A stretch of DNA of 64,000 bases. Source: an uncultured Algibacter sp. (GTDB lineage: Bacteria > Bacteroidota > Bacteroidia > Flavobacteriales > Flavobacteriaceae). Under the pieces are notes generated by a model. The model was given only the letters and a program-made list of their open reading frames with translations. It searched no databases and was not told the origin of the DNA. Positions 53,784-62,177 of the stretch are shown one piece after another (the stretch's first letter is position 1; each line of letters opens with the position of its first letter). The DNA lies in NCBI GenBank assembly GCA_937958265.1, contig CALGNX010000018.1, forward strand, positions 1-64,000. The letters run 5' to 3'. Position numbers and translations under genes: made by a program.

Positions 53784-55118
53784 ATGTATAAAAACCTACT
53801 TTTTTTTCTTTTTTTAGCTCCAAGTATTTTTTTGGGACAGCATACCATAAAAGGTAAATTTTCACCAGCTAAAGATTTTAATTTTGCTTTACTTTATAAA
53901 GTTAACCCCTCTATTTTCGATTATGTTACAAATGCTGAAATTGCAGAAGATGGCAGTTTTACCTTTAAATTAGATTCTACAAATACTAAAGGCACCTATC
54001 GATTAGTTTACGCGGTACCTCAAGAAGATTTTAATTTTGATATCATGTATAACGGAGAAGAAGATATTGAACTCACTTTTAACTCAGAAACCGGGGTAGA
54101 ATTTATAAAATCTACTGAAAATAAATTATTAGCCTCTTACCGTAACAGCATGTCTATGGTTACACAAAGTATTGGCAACTATTTTAGCCAAGCAAGTAAA
54201 GAGAATAAAGCCTTAAAAGCCATTTTTAAAACACAAAGAGAAACACAAGACCGTTTTGAAGAATTAGCTAAAGGAACTATAGCTCTTACATTTATAAAAG
54301 CCAACAGACCCTATATACCCAGTAAAGTAGAACCCTTAGAAGAATACATTAAAAACCTGAAAAATCATTATTTTGATTATGTAGATTTTAGCAACCCAAT
54401 ACTGCAAAGTTCAAATTTTTTAGAAGAACGCGCGCGTAATTATGTTTTTGGCATGTCATTAGAGAATGAGGATGAATTTGAAAATTACAAAGAAAACATA
54501 ACCGTTCTTTATAGCCATATCAAAACAATTCCGAAAGAAATACAACGTATTTTATTACTAGACTTATGGGAACAAATGGGCGATTTAGAGTTTGAATCTA
54601 TTGCTAATTTTATTTCTAAAAAATATTTAAAAAATATTGCCACAACACTAAATGATGATGAACTTTTAAAATCTTTAACACTCTACGAAAATTTAACTAA
54701 AGGGGTAATAGCACCAGATTTTGATATAGAAATTGAAGAAAGCAATAAGCTAGTCACAAAAAAAATGACAGACTTAAAAGGTGCTGAAAACTACATTATT
54801 GTATTTTGGAGTAGTACCTGCTCACACTGTTTAAAGGAAATACCACAATTAAAGACATTTGTAAATTCCTTAGAAAAAGACCGCATAAAAGTAATAGCTA
54901 TTGGTTTAGAGGATGAGCCTTATGGTTGGAAAAACCTAACCTACGACTACCCAAATTTCATACATGTTTACGGCAAAGGAAAGTGGAAAAATAAGACAAG
55001 TCTTAACTACGGAGTAACGTCTACTCCTACATACTTTATATTGGATAAGGATAAGAAAATAGTTTTAAAACCTCTAGATTTTGACGGGCTGAAAGAATAT
55101 TTTAAAAAAGACGAATAG
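53784..55118 (+). CDS. TlpA-like thioredoxin-domain protein, exported
   Basis: This 444-residue protein has an N-terminal signal (LLFFLFLAPSIFLGQ). A DUF4369-like beta region covers about 18-110, a long helical middle follows, and the C-terminal thioredoxin fold contains WSSTCSHCLKEIPQ (a CSHC redox pair, about 351-354). The cis-Pro loop is VTSTPTYFIL. It is likely periplasmic or membrane-anchored and acts as a thiol-disulfide oxidoreductase. It starts 32 bp after mfd on the same strand. Confidence 0.88.
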   Translation: MYKNLLFFLFLAPSIFLGQHTIKGKFSPAKDFNFALLYKVNPSIFDYVTNAEIAEDGSFTFKLDSTNTKGTYRLVYAVPQEDFNFDIMYNGEEDIELTFNSETGVEFIKSTENKLLASYRNSMSMVTQSIGNYFSQASKENKALKAIFKTQRETQDRFEELAKGTIALTFIKANRPYIPSKVEPLEEYIKNLKNHYFDYVDFSNPILQSSNFLEERARNYVFGMSLENEDEFENYKENITVLYSHIKTIPKEIQRILLLDLWEQMGDLEFESIANFISKKYLKNIATTLNDDELLKSLTLYENLTKGVIAPDFDIEIEESNKLVTKKMTDLKGAENYIIVFWSSTCSHCLKEIPQLKTFVNSLEKDRIKVIAIGLEDEPYGWKNLTYDYPNFIHVYGKGKWKNKTSLNYGVTSTPTYFILDKDKKIVLKPLDFDGLKEYFKKDE

Positions 55119-55280
55119 CATTATATTTAAAACCACAGCCGCGTAAAATATAATAAATTATAAAACAGAGTTTATGAATAATTATTAATCAAAAAAGGTT
55201 AAAATTAACTTGACCAATTGCTCCTATTACTTGGACTTACATATCAATAAAATCTTAAAAAAAATATTACCCCAAAAAAA

Positions 55281-55312
55281 AAGAATAGCGAATGTAACAT
55301 TCACTATTCTTT
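55281..55312 (-). terminator. Intrinsic terminator after the 55362 gene
   Basis: AAGAATAG.GAATG at 55281-55294 pairs with CATTC.CTATTCTT at 55298-55311, with one G-U on the minus strand, followed there by a nine-T run. Confidence 0.8.
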
Positions 55313-55361
55313 TATAATAACTCAGAAATATAATATTTATTAAAGTCGTATCAAGAAGCTA

Positions 55362-55748
55362 TTAGTTAGGTAAACCTAAAGCTGCAGAAGCAGGAAATCC
55401 TCCTCTTGAAGGAGCATTACCAGTTCGTCTAGTTCCACTAAATACAGGTCTTACTCTAGTTGAAGAAGGCGTACTTGGAGTTCTCACAGTTTCTGGATTA
55501 GATCCTTCTGCTCTCAAACGTGTGCATCGAATACCAACTCTATTTCCTTCAATTGCAATATTATCCAACTCTTCACCTGTTCTACGATTTAAAATCGTTA
55601 CGCTATCTCCATTAAAGACTACACGAGTAATACCGTCATAAACTCTAGTTGTAGAATTACCATCTGCTGTTATAGTACAAGAAGATTGCTGTGCACTCAT
55701 AACTGTTGACATTGCAAAAAAAACAAGCATTGAAAATAATGTTTTCAT
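55362..55748 (-). CDS. Small exported hypothetical protein, 128 aa
   Basis: This 128-residue protein has a signal peptide (MKTLFSMLVFFAMSTVMSAQ). The mature part begins with a beta-rich segment (TRVYDGITRVVFNGDSVTIL) containing two cysteines that may pair (Cys24 and Cys75). It ends in a low-complexity Ser/Thr/Pro/Arg tail. No named family was recognised. It has its own terminator and is probably monocistronic. Confidence 0.6.
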   Translation of the reverse strand: MKTLFSMLVFFAMSTVMSAQQSSCTITADGNSTTRVYDGITRVVFNGDSVTILNRRTGEELDNIAIEGNRVGIRCTRLRAEGSNPETVRTPSTPSSTRVRPVFSGTRRTGNAPSRGGFPASAALGLPN

Positions 55749-55981
55749 AATAAAAAATTTTGTTTTCCCTACTCTATTTTCATGGGCTTTTCGGGTTACG
55801 CCATGAGGTAGGACGTTAAAATTTTAAACATATTACAAACAAATAGAAAAAAAAAATATTTTTTTTTCATTATTGCTAGACATTTATTACAATACTGTTA
55901 TCTAGGTGAGTTTTTTACTATATATTTTTTATCTAAAATTCACCACAACCCTAGTAGATTAAAAAAACTAAATAATTAAGG

Positions 55982-55999
55982 TATATATATATATATATT
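55982..55999. repeat. TA dinucleotide microsatellite
   Basis: About nine TA units lie in the gap between the 55362 and YraN genes. The rest of that gap (55749-56033) holds only a poor partial match to the family-1 repeat end near 55784-55803. Confidence 0.7.
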
Positions 56000-56033
56000 A
56001 ATTATTATAGGCAAAGTAGTATTTATGTTTATT

Positions 56034-56393
56034 TTAAAAATGATAAAAAGCATTTTCTAAATGCTCAATATTAAAAGCATCATAATCTTTAACAATAGAA
56101 ATAACATCAAAGCGTACTTCAAAATCTAAATTATTAGCCATTATATATGCGTTAACTGCCCTTACTAGGCGTTGTATTTGTTTAGGCTTCACAAAATCTT
56201 GTGGATTTCCAAAATATCTTGTCGAGCGGGTTTTAACTTCAATAATAGCTAAAACATCTTTTTTTAGTGCGATAATATCCACCTCAGCCTTTTGAAACCT
56301 GAAGTTACGCTCCAAAATCTTATAATTATTTTTCAAAAGAAAATTCACAGCAAGCTGTTCTCCTTTTTTACCGAGTTCATTATGATTTGCCAT
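56034..56393 (-). CDS. YraN/UPF0102 family nuclease-fold protein
   Basis: This 119-residue protein has the conserved N-terminus HNELGKKGEQLAVNFLLKNN (4-23). The PD-(D/E)XK-like core is KAEVDIIALKKDVLAIIEVK (35-54), with D39, E52 and K54, and VKPKQIQRLVRAV follows. The family is nearly universal, predicted to be a Holliday-junction-resolvase-like fold, but its function is not proven. It is an intact, normal-length copy. Confidence 0.93.
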   Translation of the reverse strand: MANHNELGKKGEQLAVNFLLKNNYKILERNFRFQKAEVDIIALKKDVLAIIEVKTRSTRYFGNPQDFVKPKQIQRLVRAVNAYIMANNLDFEVRFDVISIVKDYDAFNIEHLENAFYHF

Positions 56394-56604
56394 ATTTTAC
56401 CAGCTGAAATTTAAAACAAATTACTCTACATTTATAAATATACTATACTTATATTTCAATATGACGCTAGTTCATAGCCTACGCAATTTTTCAATTTTCG
56501 CAGCAATAGCAACAAAGTATAGTACAAAATATTTTCACAAGAGTTTATAGATGAATCTTATAAGAAGGCTTTAATAAACGAACTAAAAAACTAGCTTTAT
56601 AGTA

Positions 56605-57279
56605 TTATTTAGTATAATCAAAAATAAAATTAATATGTGGACTACTGGCCATAAGGTTTGGATTAGTACCCTCAAAACCTTCGGGAATAGCGTGGTTAAG
56701 TTTCTTATAATAATTAACCCAACTCGTTAAAAACACACCTGTATCGTCTTTAAAAGTCATCGCATGCGTAACAAACGGGACTTTATCTTTACCTAACTTT
56801 TGATGAGCCAACATTTTGTAAATCAATTCAGAACAATAATAAGCACTATCATCCCATAAAAAAACACTATCGTAAGGGGTATTTAAACGTTTTACACCAT
56901 ATTCTATAGCTTTTGGGATGTATTTTTTAAATTGTTCACTTAATCTTGCTATCGCGATTTGCGGTTTATTCTTTTCATTTCTATTTCGATTAAGAAAGTC
57001 CTCTAGTGATGTTCGAGTAACGCCCTTTCTAGGAATTGCCTCAATAACGAACCATTTACCATCGTTAAGCATAACCATGCCTACGTGCGAAAAGTTTTTA
57101 GAAATTGAGGTGGCTGATACCGATTTAATAGCCTCATCAATTTCCCCTGTTCCTGTATTTTGAAAAAGCAAATCACCTTCTTGCATCTGGTAATCTTTAT
57201 TATTTTGAGTGTTATTACAACTCAGTAAAACAAAAAACAAACTAAAAATAAGAAAAAAAATCCGTTGTATATTATGCAT
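56605..57279 (-). CDS. YiiX/YebB-like NlpC/P60-type cysteine hydrolase lipoprotein
   Basis: This 224-residue protein has a lipoprotein signal (FFLIFSLFFVLLSCNN). The permuted papain-like fold contains EGDLLFQNTGTGEIDEAI, a His-containing SKNFSHVGMVML and the nucleophile-bearing YYCSELIYKML. Relatives hydrolyse lipid or peptidoglycan amide and ester bonds. It ends the same minus-strand run as the metal-transport permeases, 25 bp after them, and may be co-transcribed. Confidence 0.85.
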   Translation of the reverse strand: MHNIQRIFFLIFSLFFVLLSCNNTQNNKDYQMQEGDLLFQNTGTGEIDEAIKSVSATSISKNFSHVGMVMLNDGKWFVIEAIPRKGVTRTSLEDFLNRNRNEKNKPQIAIARLSEQFKKYIPKAIEYGVKRLNTPYDSVFLWDDSAYYCSELIYKMLAHQKLGKDKVPFVTHAMTFKDDTGVFLTSWVNYYKKLNHAIPEGFEGTNPNLMASSPHINFIFDYTK

Positions 57280-57304
57280 TATCCAATAACATTAGTTTAT
57301 AAAT

Positions 57305-58465
57305 TTAACCTCTAAACAAGAAAAAATCATCTTTCATATCTTCAATTTGAGCATCCTTATTGGTTATAATGTATGTAATGGCTTTTGATGTAAAACCCTC
57401 CCCTTTCTCTGTTAAAGACACTATATGTTTATCAATATAAATCATATTATTTTTTAACGCCAAATCCAAAACGGTTTTAGAACGCACTTTTTGCCAATTA
57501 ATATGTTCATTAAGGTGATTTACGTGGCGCTCACTTTTCTCTTTATGGTTTTTCAAATGTAATAAAAAAGTTAGTAATGATACTTCTATACGTTGTTGCT
57601 TTTCCCTATACATTACCGCAATAATACCCTTATTTGGTGCGAACAAATATACTCCTAAAAAAAAGACACCTAGCATGGTAGTTATAGATCCGGCAATAGA
57701 GGCATCTAAAAAATGCGCTAACCAATACCCAGAAATAGCACTAATTACCCCAAAACAAACAGCATAAACAAGCATGCGTTTCAAATTATTAGTTAACAAA
57801 TAGGCTGTAGCAGCAGGAGATATCATAAGAGCGACAACTAAAATTGCACCAACAGCATCAAAAGCTCCCACAGTGGTTACCGATGAAACCGCCATAAGGC
57901 CATAATGAATAATTGCTGGTGAAAAACCCAATGAAGCCGCTAATCCAGCATCAAAAGTACTTACTTTTAATTCTTTAAAAAAAGCGATTAACAAAGCTAC
58001 CGTTATTAATAATATTGTTCCAATAATCCATAATGATTTTGGTCCAACATCCACCCCATAAACTAGCATTCTATCAAAAGGCGCAAAGGCTAACTCGCCC
58101 AATAAAACAGCATCGACATCCAAATGTACGTCATTTGCATTTTTAGCAATCATAATTACCCCAATACTAAATAAAATTGGAAACACTAAGCCAATAGCGG
58201 TATCCTCTTTTACCAAGCCTGTTTTTTGAATATACTCCACTAAAACTACCGTTATAATACCTGTTAAGGCTGCTAAAAAAATTAGTAAAGGTGAATTTAA
58301 ATCTTGGGTAATAAAAAAACCAATAACAATACCTGGTAGTATAGAATGGCTTATCGCATCGCTAATCATAGCCATTTTCCTAAGCACCAAAAATGTTCCC
58401 GGAATTGCACAAGCTATGGCTACTAAACTCGCAATAAGTTGTATTTCTATTTGTGCACTACTCAT
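57305..58465 (-). CDS. Metal (Mn/Zn) ABC transporter permease with C-terminal winged helix
   Basis: This 386-residue ABC-3 permease has about eight membrane helices in residues 1-285. Family marks are ISHSILPGIVIGF (about 37-49) and AVGAILVVALMISPAATAYL (about 204-223). A cytosolic tail of about 100 residues (HLNEHINWQKVRSKTVLDLA, then a 'wing' YIDKHIVSLTEKGEGF) resembles a DtxR-type winged helix. It overlaps the upstream permease gene by 8 bp. It is the second permease of a four-component metal importer. Confidence 0.92.
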   Translation of the reverse strand: MSSAQIEIQLIASLVAIACAIPGTFLVLRKMAMISDAISHSILPGIVIGFFITQDLNSPLLIFLAALTGIITVVLVEYIQKTGLVKEDTAIGLVFPILFSIGVIMIAKNANDVHLDVDAVLLGELAFAPFDRMLVYGVDVGPKSLWIIGTILLITVALLIAFFKELKVSTFDAGLAASLGFSPAIIHYGLMAVSSVTTVGAFDAVGAILVVALMISPAATAYLLTNNLKRMLVYAVCFGVISAISGYWLAHFLDASIAGSITTMLGVFFLGVYLFAPNKGIIAVMYREKQQRIEVSLLTFLLHLKNHKEKSERHVNHLNEHINWQKVRSKTVLDLALKNNMIYIDKHIVSLTEKGEGFTSKAITYIITNKDAQIEDMKDDFFLFRG

Positions 58466-59585
58466 TTTTTTGGGTTTGCTGGTTATATAGATTTGCTGCT
58501 GTTTTAAAACCTTCCTCGGTTAAACTCCACATGGCACCATGTATTTTTACATAATTTTTTTGAACTAATTTTTGAAGTGACCCTTTGGTGAAACCTTGAA
58601 AATTATTTAAAATTTTTATTGCGTGCGGATGTCCAATATTTTCGTGAGTTTCGGCAATATGAAACATAAATGACAATGTTTTTTGAAGCTGTAAATCTCG
58701 ACGATTTCTTATAAAACGAATTTGTTTAAATAACAAACCACGACTTGGGGAAAAAATAAAAGAAAATATAACAAATACACCAGCAACAAGTACAATAACA
58801 GGCCCTGTTGAAAGATTATTTTCACTGGCACTAATAGCAGTACCCACAACACCAGAAAAAGCACCAAAAATTGCGGCTAAAAAAACCATGACAGACAAGC
58901 TATTTGTCCATTGCCTTGCTGCTGCTGCTGGCGCTAAAAGCATCGCACTCATTAAAACCACACCAACGGTTTGCAACCCCAAAACTATAGCCAATACAAT
59001 AAACGTGGTAATTAATATGTCGATAAATTTGGTATTAAAACCTAGTGTTTTAGTATAATCGGCATCAAAAAGTAATATTTTAAATTCCTTCCAGAATAAC
59101 AATAAAACAAATAAACATATTCCTGTAACCAGAGCCATCATCCAAACATCGCGTTCTACTAAAGTTGCTGCCTGCCCAAACAAATATTTATCCAACCCAG
59201 CTTGATTGGCATTGGGCTGTTTTTGAATAAAGGTGATCAGTAACATTCCAAAACCAAAAAACAACGATAAAATTAAGCCTAATGCTGTGTCGGATTTTAA
59301 ATGTGTTTTACTAATAATACCTCGAATCCAAAAGGTACCAATAAGGCCGCTAACTAAAGCACCCAATAATAGTATATTACCATCTTTAGCTCCTGTTATT
59401 AAAAAAGCTATAGCAATACCCGGTAGGGCAGCGTGCGAAATAGCATCGCCCAAGAGGCTTTGCTTTCTTAGCACCGCAAAACTACCAAGCATACCTGTAA
59501 CAGCACCTAGTATGGCGGTACCTAGAGTTATAGTTCTTAGGGTGTAGTCTGTAAAAACTAGTTTTATATATTCGGTAATATCCAT
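58458..59585 (-). CDS. Metal (Mn/Zn) ABC transporter permease with C-terminal winged helix
   Basis: This 375-residue ABC-3 permease has the motif LLGDAISHAALPGIAIAFL (about 44-62) and VGVVLMSAMLLAPAAAARQW. Membrane helices extend to about residue 285. The tail (TLSFMFHIAETHENIGHPHA, then GSLQKLVQKNYVKIHG and WSLTEEG) again looks like a winged helix. The gene begins 1 bp after the ATPase gene stops and overlaps the next permease gene. With the partner it forms a heterodimeric membrane channel. Confidence 0.92.
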   Translation of the reverse strand: MDITEYIKLVFTDYTLRTITLGTAILGAVTGMLGSFAVLRKQSLLGDAISHAALPGIAIAFLITGAKDGNILLLGALVSGLIGTFWIRGIISKTHLKSDTALGLILSLFFGFGMLLITFIQKQPNANQAGLDKYLFGQAATLVERDVWMMALVTGICLFVLLLFWKEFKILLFDADYTKTLGFNTKFIDILITTFIVLAIVLGLQTVGVVLMSAMLLAPAAAARQWTNSLSVMVFLAAIFGAFSGVVGTAISASENNLSTGPVIVLVAGVFVIFSFIFSPSRGLLFKQIRFIRNRRDLQLQKTLSFMFHIAETHENIGHPHAIKILNNFQGFTKGSLQKLVQKNYVKIHGAMWSLTEEGFKTAANLYNQQTQKNE

Positions 59586-59586
59586 T

Positions 59587-60324
59587 TTATTCCTGAATAC
59601 TTACTTTATAATTAATACCGTAAGTTTTGGTTAAATTATCGTCGTTAAAAATATCTTTAACGGGACCTGTGGCTATTTTTTTTACATTCAAAAAGGTTAC
59701 CCAATCAAAATACTCTGGAACCGTTTGCAAATCGTGATGTACAACAATAACGGTTTTACCTGCTTTACGTAATTCTTTTAAAATATTAATAATAGCAATT
59801 TCTGTAGTAGCATCTACCCCCTGAAAAGGCTCATCCATAAAATAGATAGAAGCATTTTGTACTAAAGCTCGTGCTAAAAATATGCGTTGTTGTTGCCCGC
59901 CCGAAAGCTGACTTATTTGTCTGTTTTTAAAGGGTAGCATACCTACTTTTTCCAGCGCTTCTAGGGCTGCTTTCTTTTCTTTTTGTCTTGGCCGTTTTAT
60001 CCAGCCTAAACTGCCATAAGTTCCCATGATTACAACATCTAAGGCTGTGGTAGGAAAATCCCAATCGACACTTCCTTTTTGGGGTACGTATGCTACTATT
60101 TGCCGTTGTTTTGCATAAGGTTTTCCAAATATTTCTACACTTCCTGCTATAGGTTTTAGTATGCCTAAAATGGATTTAATAAGGGTGGATTTTCCGGCGC
60201 CATTAGGGCCTACTATAGCCATAAGTACGCCTTCGGGAATTTCTAAATCGATATCCCAGAGTACGGGCTTGTAGTTATAAGCAACCGTGAGATCGTCTAC
60301 TTTTACGGCAATTTTATCACTCAT
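59587..60324 (-). CDS. Metal (Mn/Zn) ABC transporter ATP-binding protein
   Basis: This 245-residue ATPase has Walker [10 protein letters not shown] (about 39-47), the signature [15 protein letters not shown] (about 141-155), Walker [10 protein letters not shown] and the switch His in IVVHHDL. It energises the two permeases encoded directly downstream. The solute-binding protein gene lies 239 bp upstream, across a dispersed repeat. Confidence 0.96.
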   Translation of the reverse strand: MSDKIAVKVDDLTVAYNYKPVLWDIDLEIPEGVLMAIVGPNGAGKSTLIKSILGILKPIAGSVEIFGKPYAKQRQIVAYVPQKGSVDWDFPTTALDVVIMGTYGSLGWIKRPRQKEKKAALEALEKVGMLPFKNRQISQLSGGQQQRIFLARALVQNASIYFMDEPFQGVDATTEIAIINILKELRKAGKTVIVVHHDLQTVPEYFDWVTFLNVKKIATGPVKDIFNDDNLTKTYGINYKVSIQE

Positions 60325-60337
60325 AATATTATCTTTT

Positions 60338-60474
60338 TAGCCCTGATAGTAGCGGCATCCTTTTTTTGTGTTATATAACCTTAATTCGCAACTATACATT
60401 TCAAGAAGCCACTAATTTAATTAAAACACATGAACTTGAAACAAAAAAAGATATAGCGGATAGCAGGAAATAGC
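60338..60474. repeat. Dispersed intergenic element, family 2 (split by a central insert)
   Basis: The element opens with TTAGCCCTGATAGTAGCGGC, then ATCCTTTTTTTGTG, and closes with AAAAAAAGATATAGCGGATA, then GCAGGAAATAGCT. In my recollection these two blocks normally form the ends of one hairpin element common between genes in Flavobacteriia. Here about 70 bp lie between them. It separates the ATPase gene from the solute-binding protein gene, where it could attenuate transcription. Confidence 0.65.
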
Positions 60475-60563
60475 TTCAAATTATTAATTTACTAACACAC
60501 ATTTATAATCTTTTAAAATGCTCATGCCTTTTTTTAATGCTGGCTACAACATAAATTAAACAT

Positions 60564-61469
60564 TTATTTTAAAGCATTTACAATGGTGTTTACGTTGTAC
60601 TGAAACATACCAATATATGTACCTTCGCTAGTTCCTAAATCGCCCAATGCATCTGAAAATAAAGAACCACCAATTATTACTTTATGGCCCTTAGAGTTTA
60701 CTGCCGCCTGCAAGGCCTCGATAGTACGTTTTGGCACGGAACTTTCTATAAATATGGCTTTTACATTTTTCTCTATTATAAATGCTGATAACTTTTGAAC
60801 ATCTTGTACGCCTGCCTCGGTTGCTGTTGATAGACCTTGAAGACCATAAACTTCAAAATTAAATGCTTTACCAAAATAGTTAAAAGCATCGTGTGCTGTT
60901 ACTAAAATACGTTGTGCTTTTGGCAAGGTTTCTATAGTGGCTTTTAGCTTTACTTTTAAATTTTCTAGTTGGGTTATATATGCTGCGCCATTGGCTGCAA
61001 ATGCTGCTTTTTGTTCTGGAATGGCAATAGATAATTTTTGAACAACAAACTGCGTGGCTTGCACCCAATAATCGAGATTAAACCAAATATGCGGGTCGTA
61101 ATTTGAAGCGAAATATTCCGATCCTATTAGCGTTTTTTTATCTAAAGCATCGCCTATTGCAATGGTTTTTGTAGTTTTCATTTTCTCGAAAACCTCAACT
61201 AACTTGCCCTCTAAATGGAGTCCATTATAAAAAATAATATCGGCTTTTGCTAGTTTTGTAACATCGCCAGCACTGGCTTTGTATAAATGCGGATCGACTC
61301 CACTACCCATTAAACCTTGCAAATTAATATGTGTACCACCTATGTTTTTAACCAAGTCGGTTATCATGGATGTGGTGGTTACTACGTTTAATTTTGTGTT
61401 GCTTTGTTTTTCGTTTTTACAACTGAAAAAAACTAAAAGTATTAATGATGCAAAAATAATTCTTTTCAT
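60564..61469 (-). CDS. Metal (Mn/Zn) ABC transporter solute-binding lipoprotein
   Basis: This 301-residue cluster A-I binding protein has a lipoprotein signal (IIFASLILLVFFSCKN). Metal ligands are expected at the His of GSGVDPHLYKASAGDV (about 67), the His of NYDPHIWFNLDYW (about 127), the Glu of IFIESSVPKRTIEAL (about 240) and an Asp in GSLFSDALG (about 279). The His-rich loop typical of ZnuA is missing, which favours manganese or mixed specificity. It is the first gene of the transporter set. Confidence 0.93.
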   Translation of the reverse strand: MKRIIFASLILLVFFSCKNEKQSNTKLNVVTTTSMITDLVKNIGGTHINLQGLMGSGVDPHLYKASAGDVTKLAKADIIFYNGLHLEGKLVEVFEKMKTTKTIAIGDALDKKTLIGSEYFASNYDPHIWFNLDYWVQATQFVVQKLSIAIPEQKAAFAANGAAYITQLENLKVKLKATIETLPKAQRILVTAHDAFNYFGKAFNFEVYGLQGLSTATEAGVQDVQKLSAFIIEKNVKAIFIESSVPKRTIEALQAAVNSKGHKVIIGGSLFSDALGDLGTSEGTYIGMFQYNVNTIVNALK

Positions 61470-61701
61470 GCCTTTAAAAATTTGAATTATGTTTTTATAA
61501 AATAGTTGAATTACAACTGTTTTGAACAGTGCTAAATAATACCAATTAAAATTTAAAAAAAGGCTAATAACGCGTTTCTATCGCACCTTTATTTCAAAAT
61601 AAAATAAAACCGTAGCTAAGGCTATGCTATAATTTTCTTTCTCATATAGGCCCAATATAATTCAAGTTCTTTAGCCTAATTTTAAATCATATTTGGTATA
61701 A

Positions 61702-62169
61702 TTATAATTTGTTTAATATTTTTTTTGATGTATAGTAACTAAATAATCGTTCTTTTATTAAAAAATCACGATTAAAAATTAGTGTTGCTGGTAATGTAAA
61801 TTCCTTATTTTTTCTTGATGCTAGTAAAAGTGGCAACTCGTGTACTCCGTTACGTTTTGTTTTAGCCTGTTTATTTATAAACGTTACACCATCGAAAACA
61901 ATAGTATCTAAGGTTTCAACATCCATCTGTACAGCATAATAATTGCTATTTAATGTTTTAATAACTTTATTTTTAGAAAACACATCCCGATCTATTTTTT
62001 TACAATAAGCACACCACTTTGCGTGAAAGTAAATAAAAACAGGTTTAGGTGCTTTAGAGAAAGCCGCCTCTAATTCCGACCATGTTTTCCACTCAATAGT
62101 TTCCTTAGACTGCGCAAGACCACTATACATTATAAAAAAAAATAGTATGGTTAATAATAAATGTTTCAT
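61702..62169 (-). CDS. Exported thioredoxin-fold protein
   Basis: This 155-residue protein has a signal peptide (LLLTILFFFIMYSGLAQ). The thioredoxin fold has FIYFHAKWCAYCKKIDRDVF with a CAYC active site (about 53-56), and LPATLIFNRD supplies the cis-Pro strand. It starts 8 bp after the TonB receptor gene, so the two are co-transcribed. It probably works as a periplasmic disulfide reductase tied to metal import; that link is inferred from the operon. Confidence 0.88.
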   Translation of the reverse strand: MKHLLLTILFFFIMYSGLAQSKETIEWKTWSELEAAFSKAPKPVFIYFHAKWCAYCKKIDRDVFSKNKVIKTLNSNYYAVQMDVETLDTIVFDGVTFINKQAKTKRNGVHELPLLLASRKNKEFTLPATLIFNRDFLIKERLFSYYTSKKILNKL

Positions 62170-62177
62170 ATTAGATT

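Noticed and set aside
55784..55803. Further copy of the family-1 repeat (GGGCTTTTCGGGTTACGCC)
   Set aside because: Only one end resembles the family and no matching partner end follows; too degenerate to list as a copy.
61671..61679. TTAGCCTAA as a DtxR/MntR operator for the metal transporter
   Set aside because: Only a 9-bp palindrome about 200 bp from the solute-binding protein start; too short and too distant to support without a genome-wide pattern.
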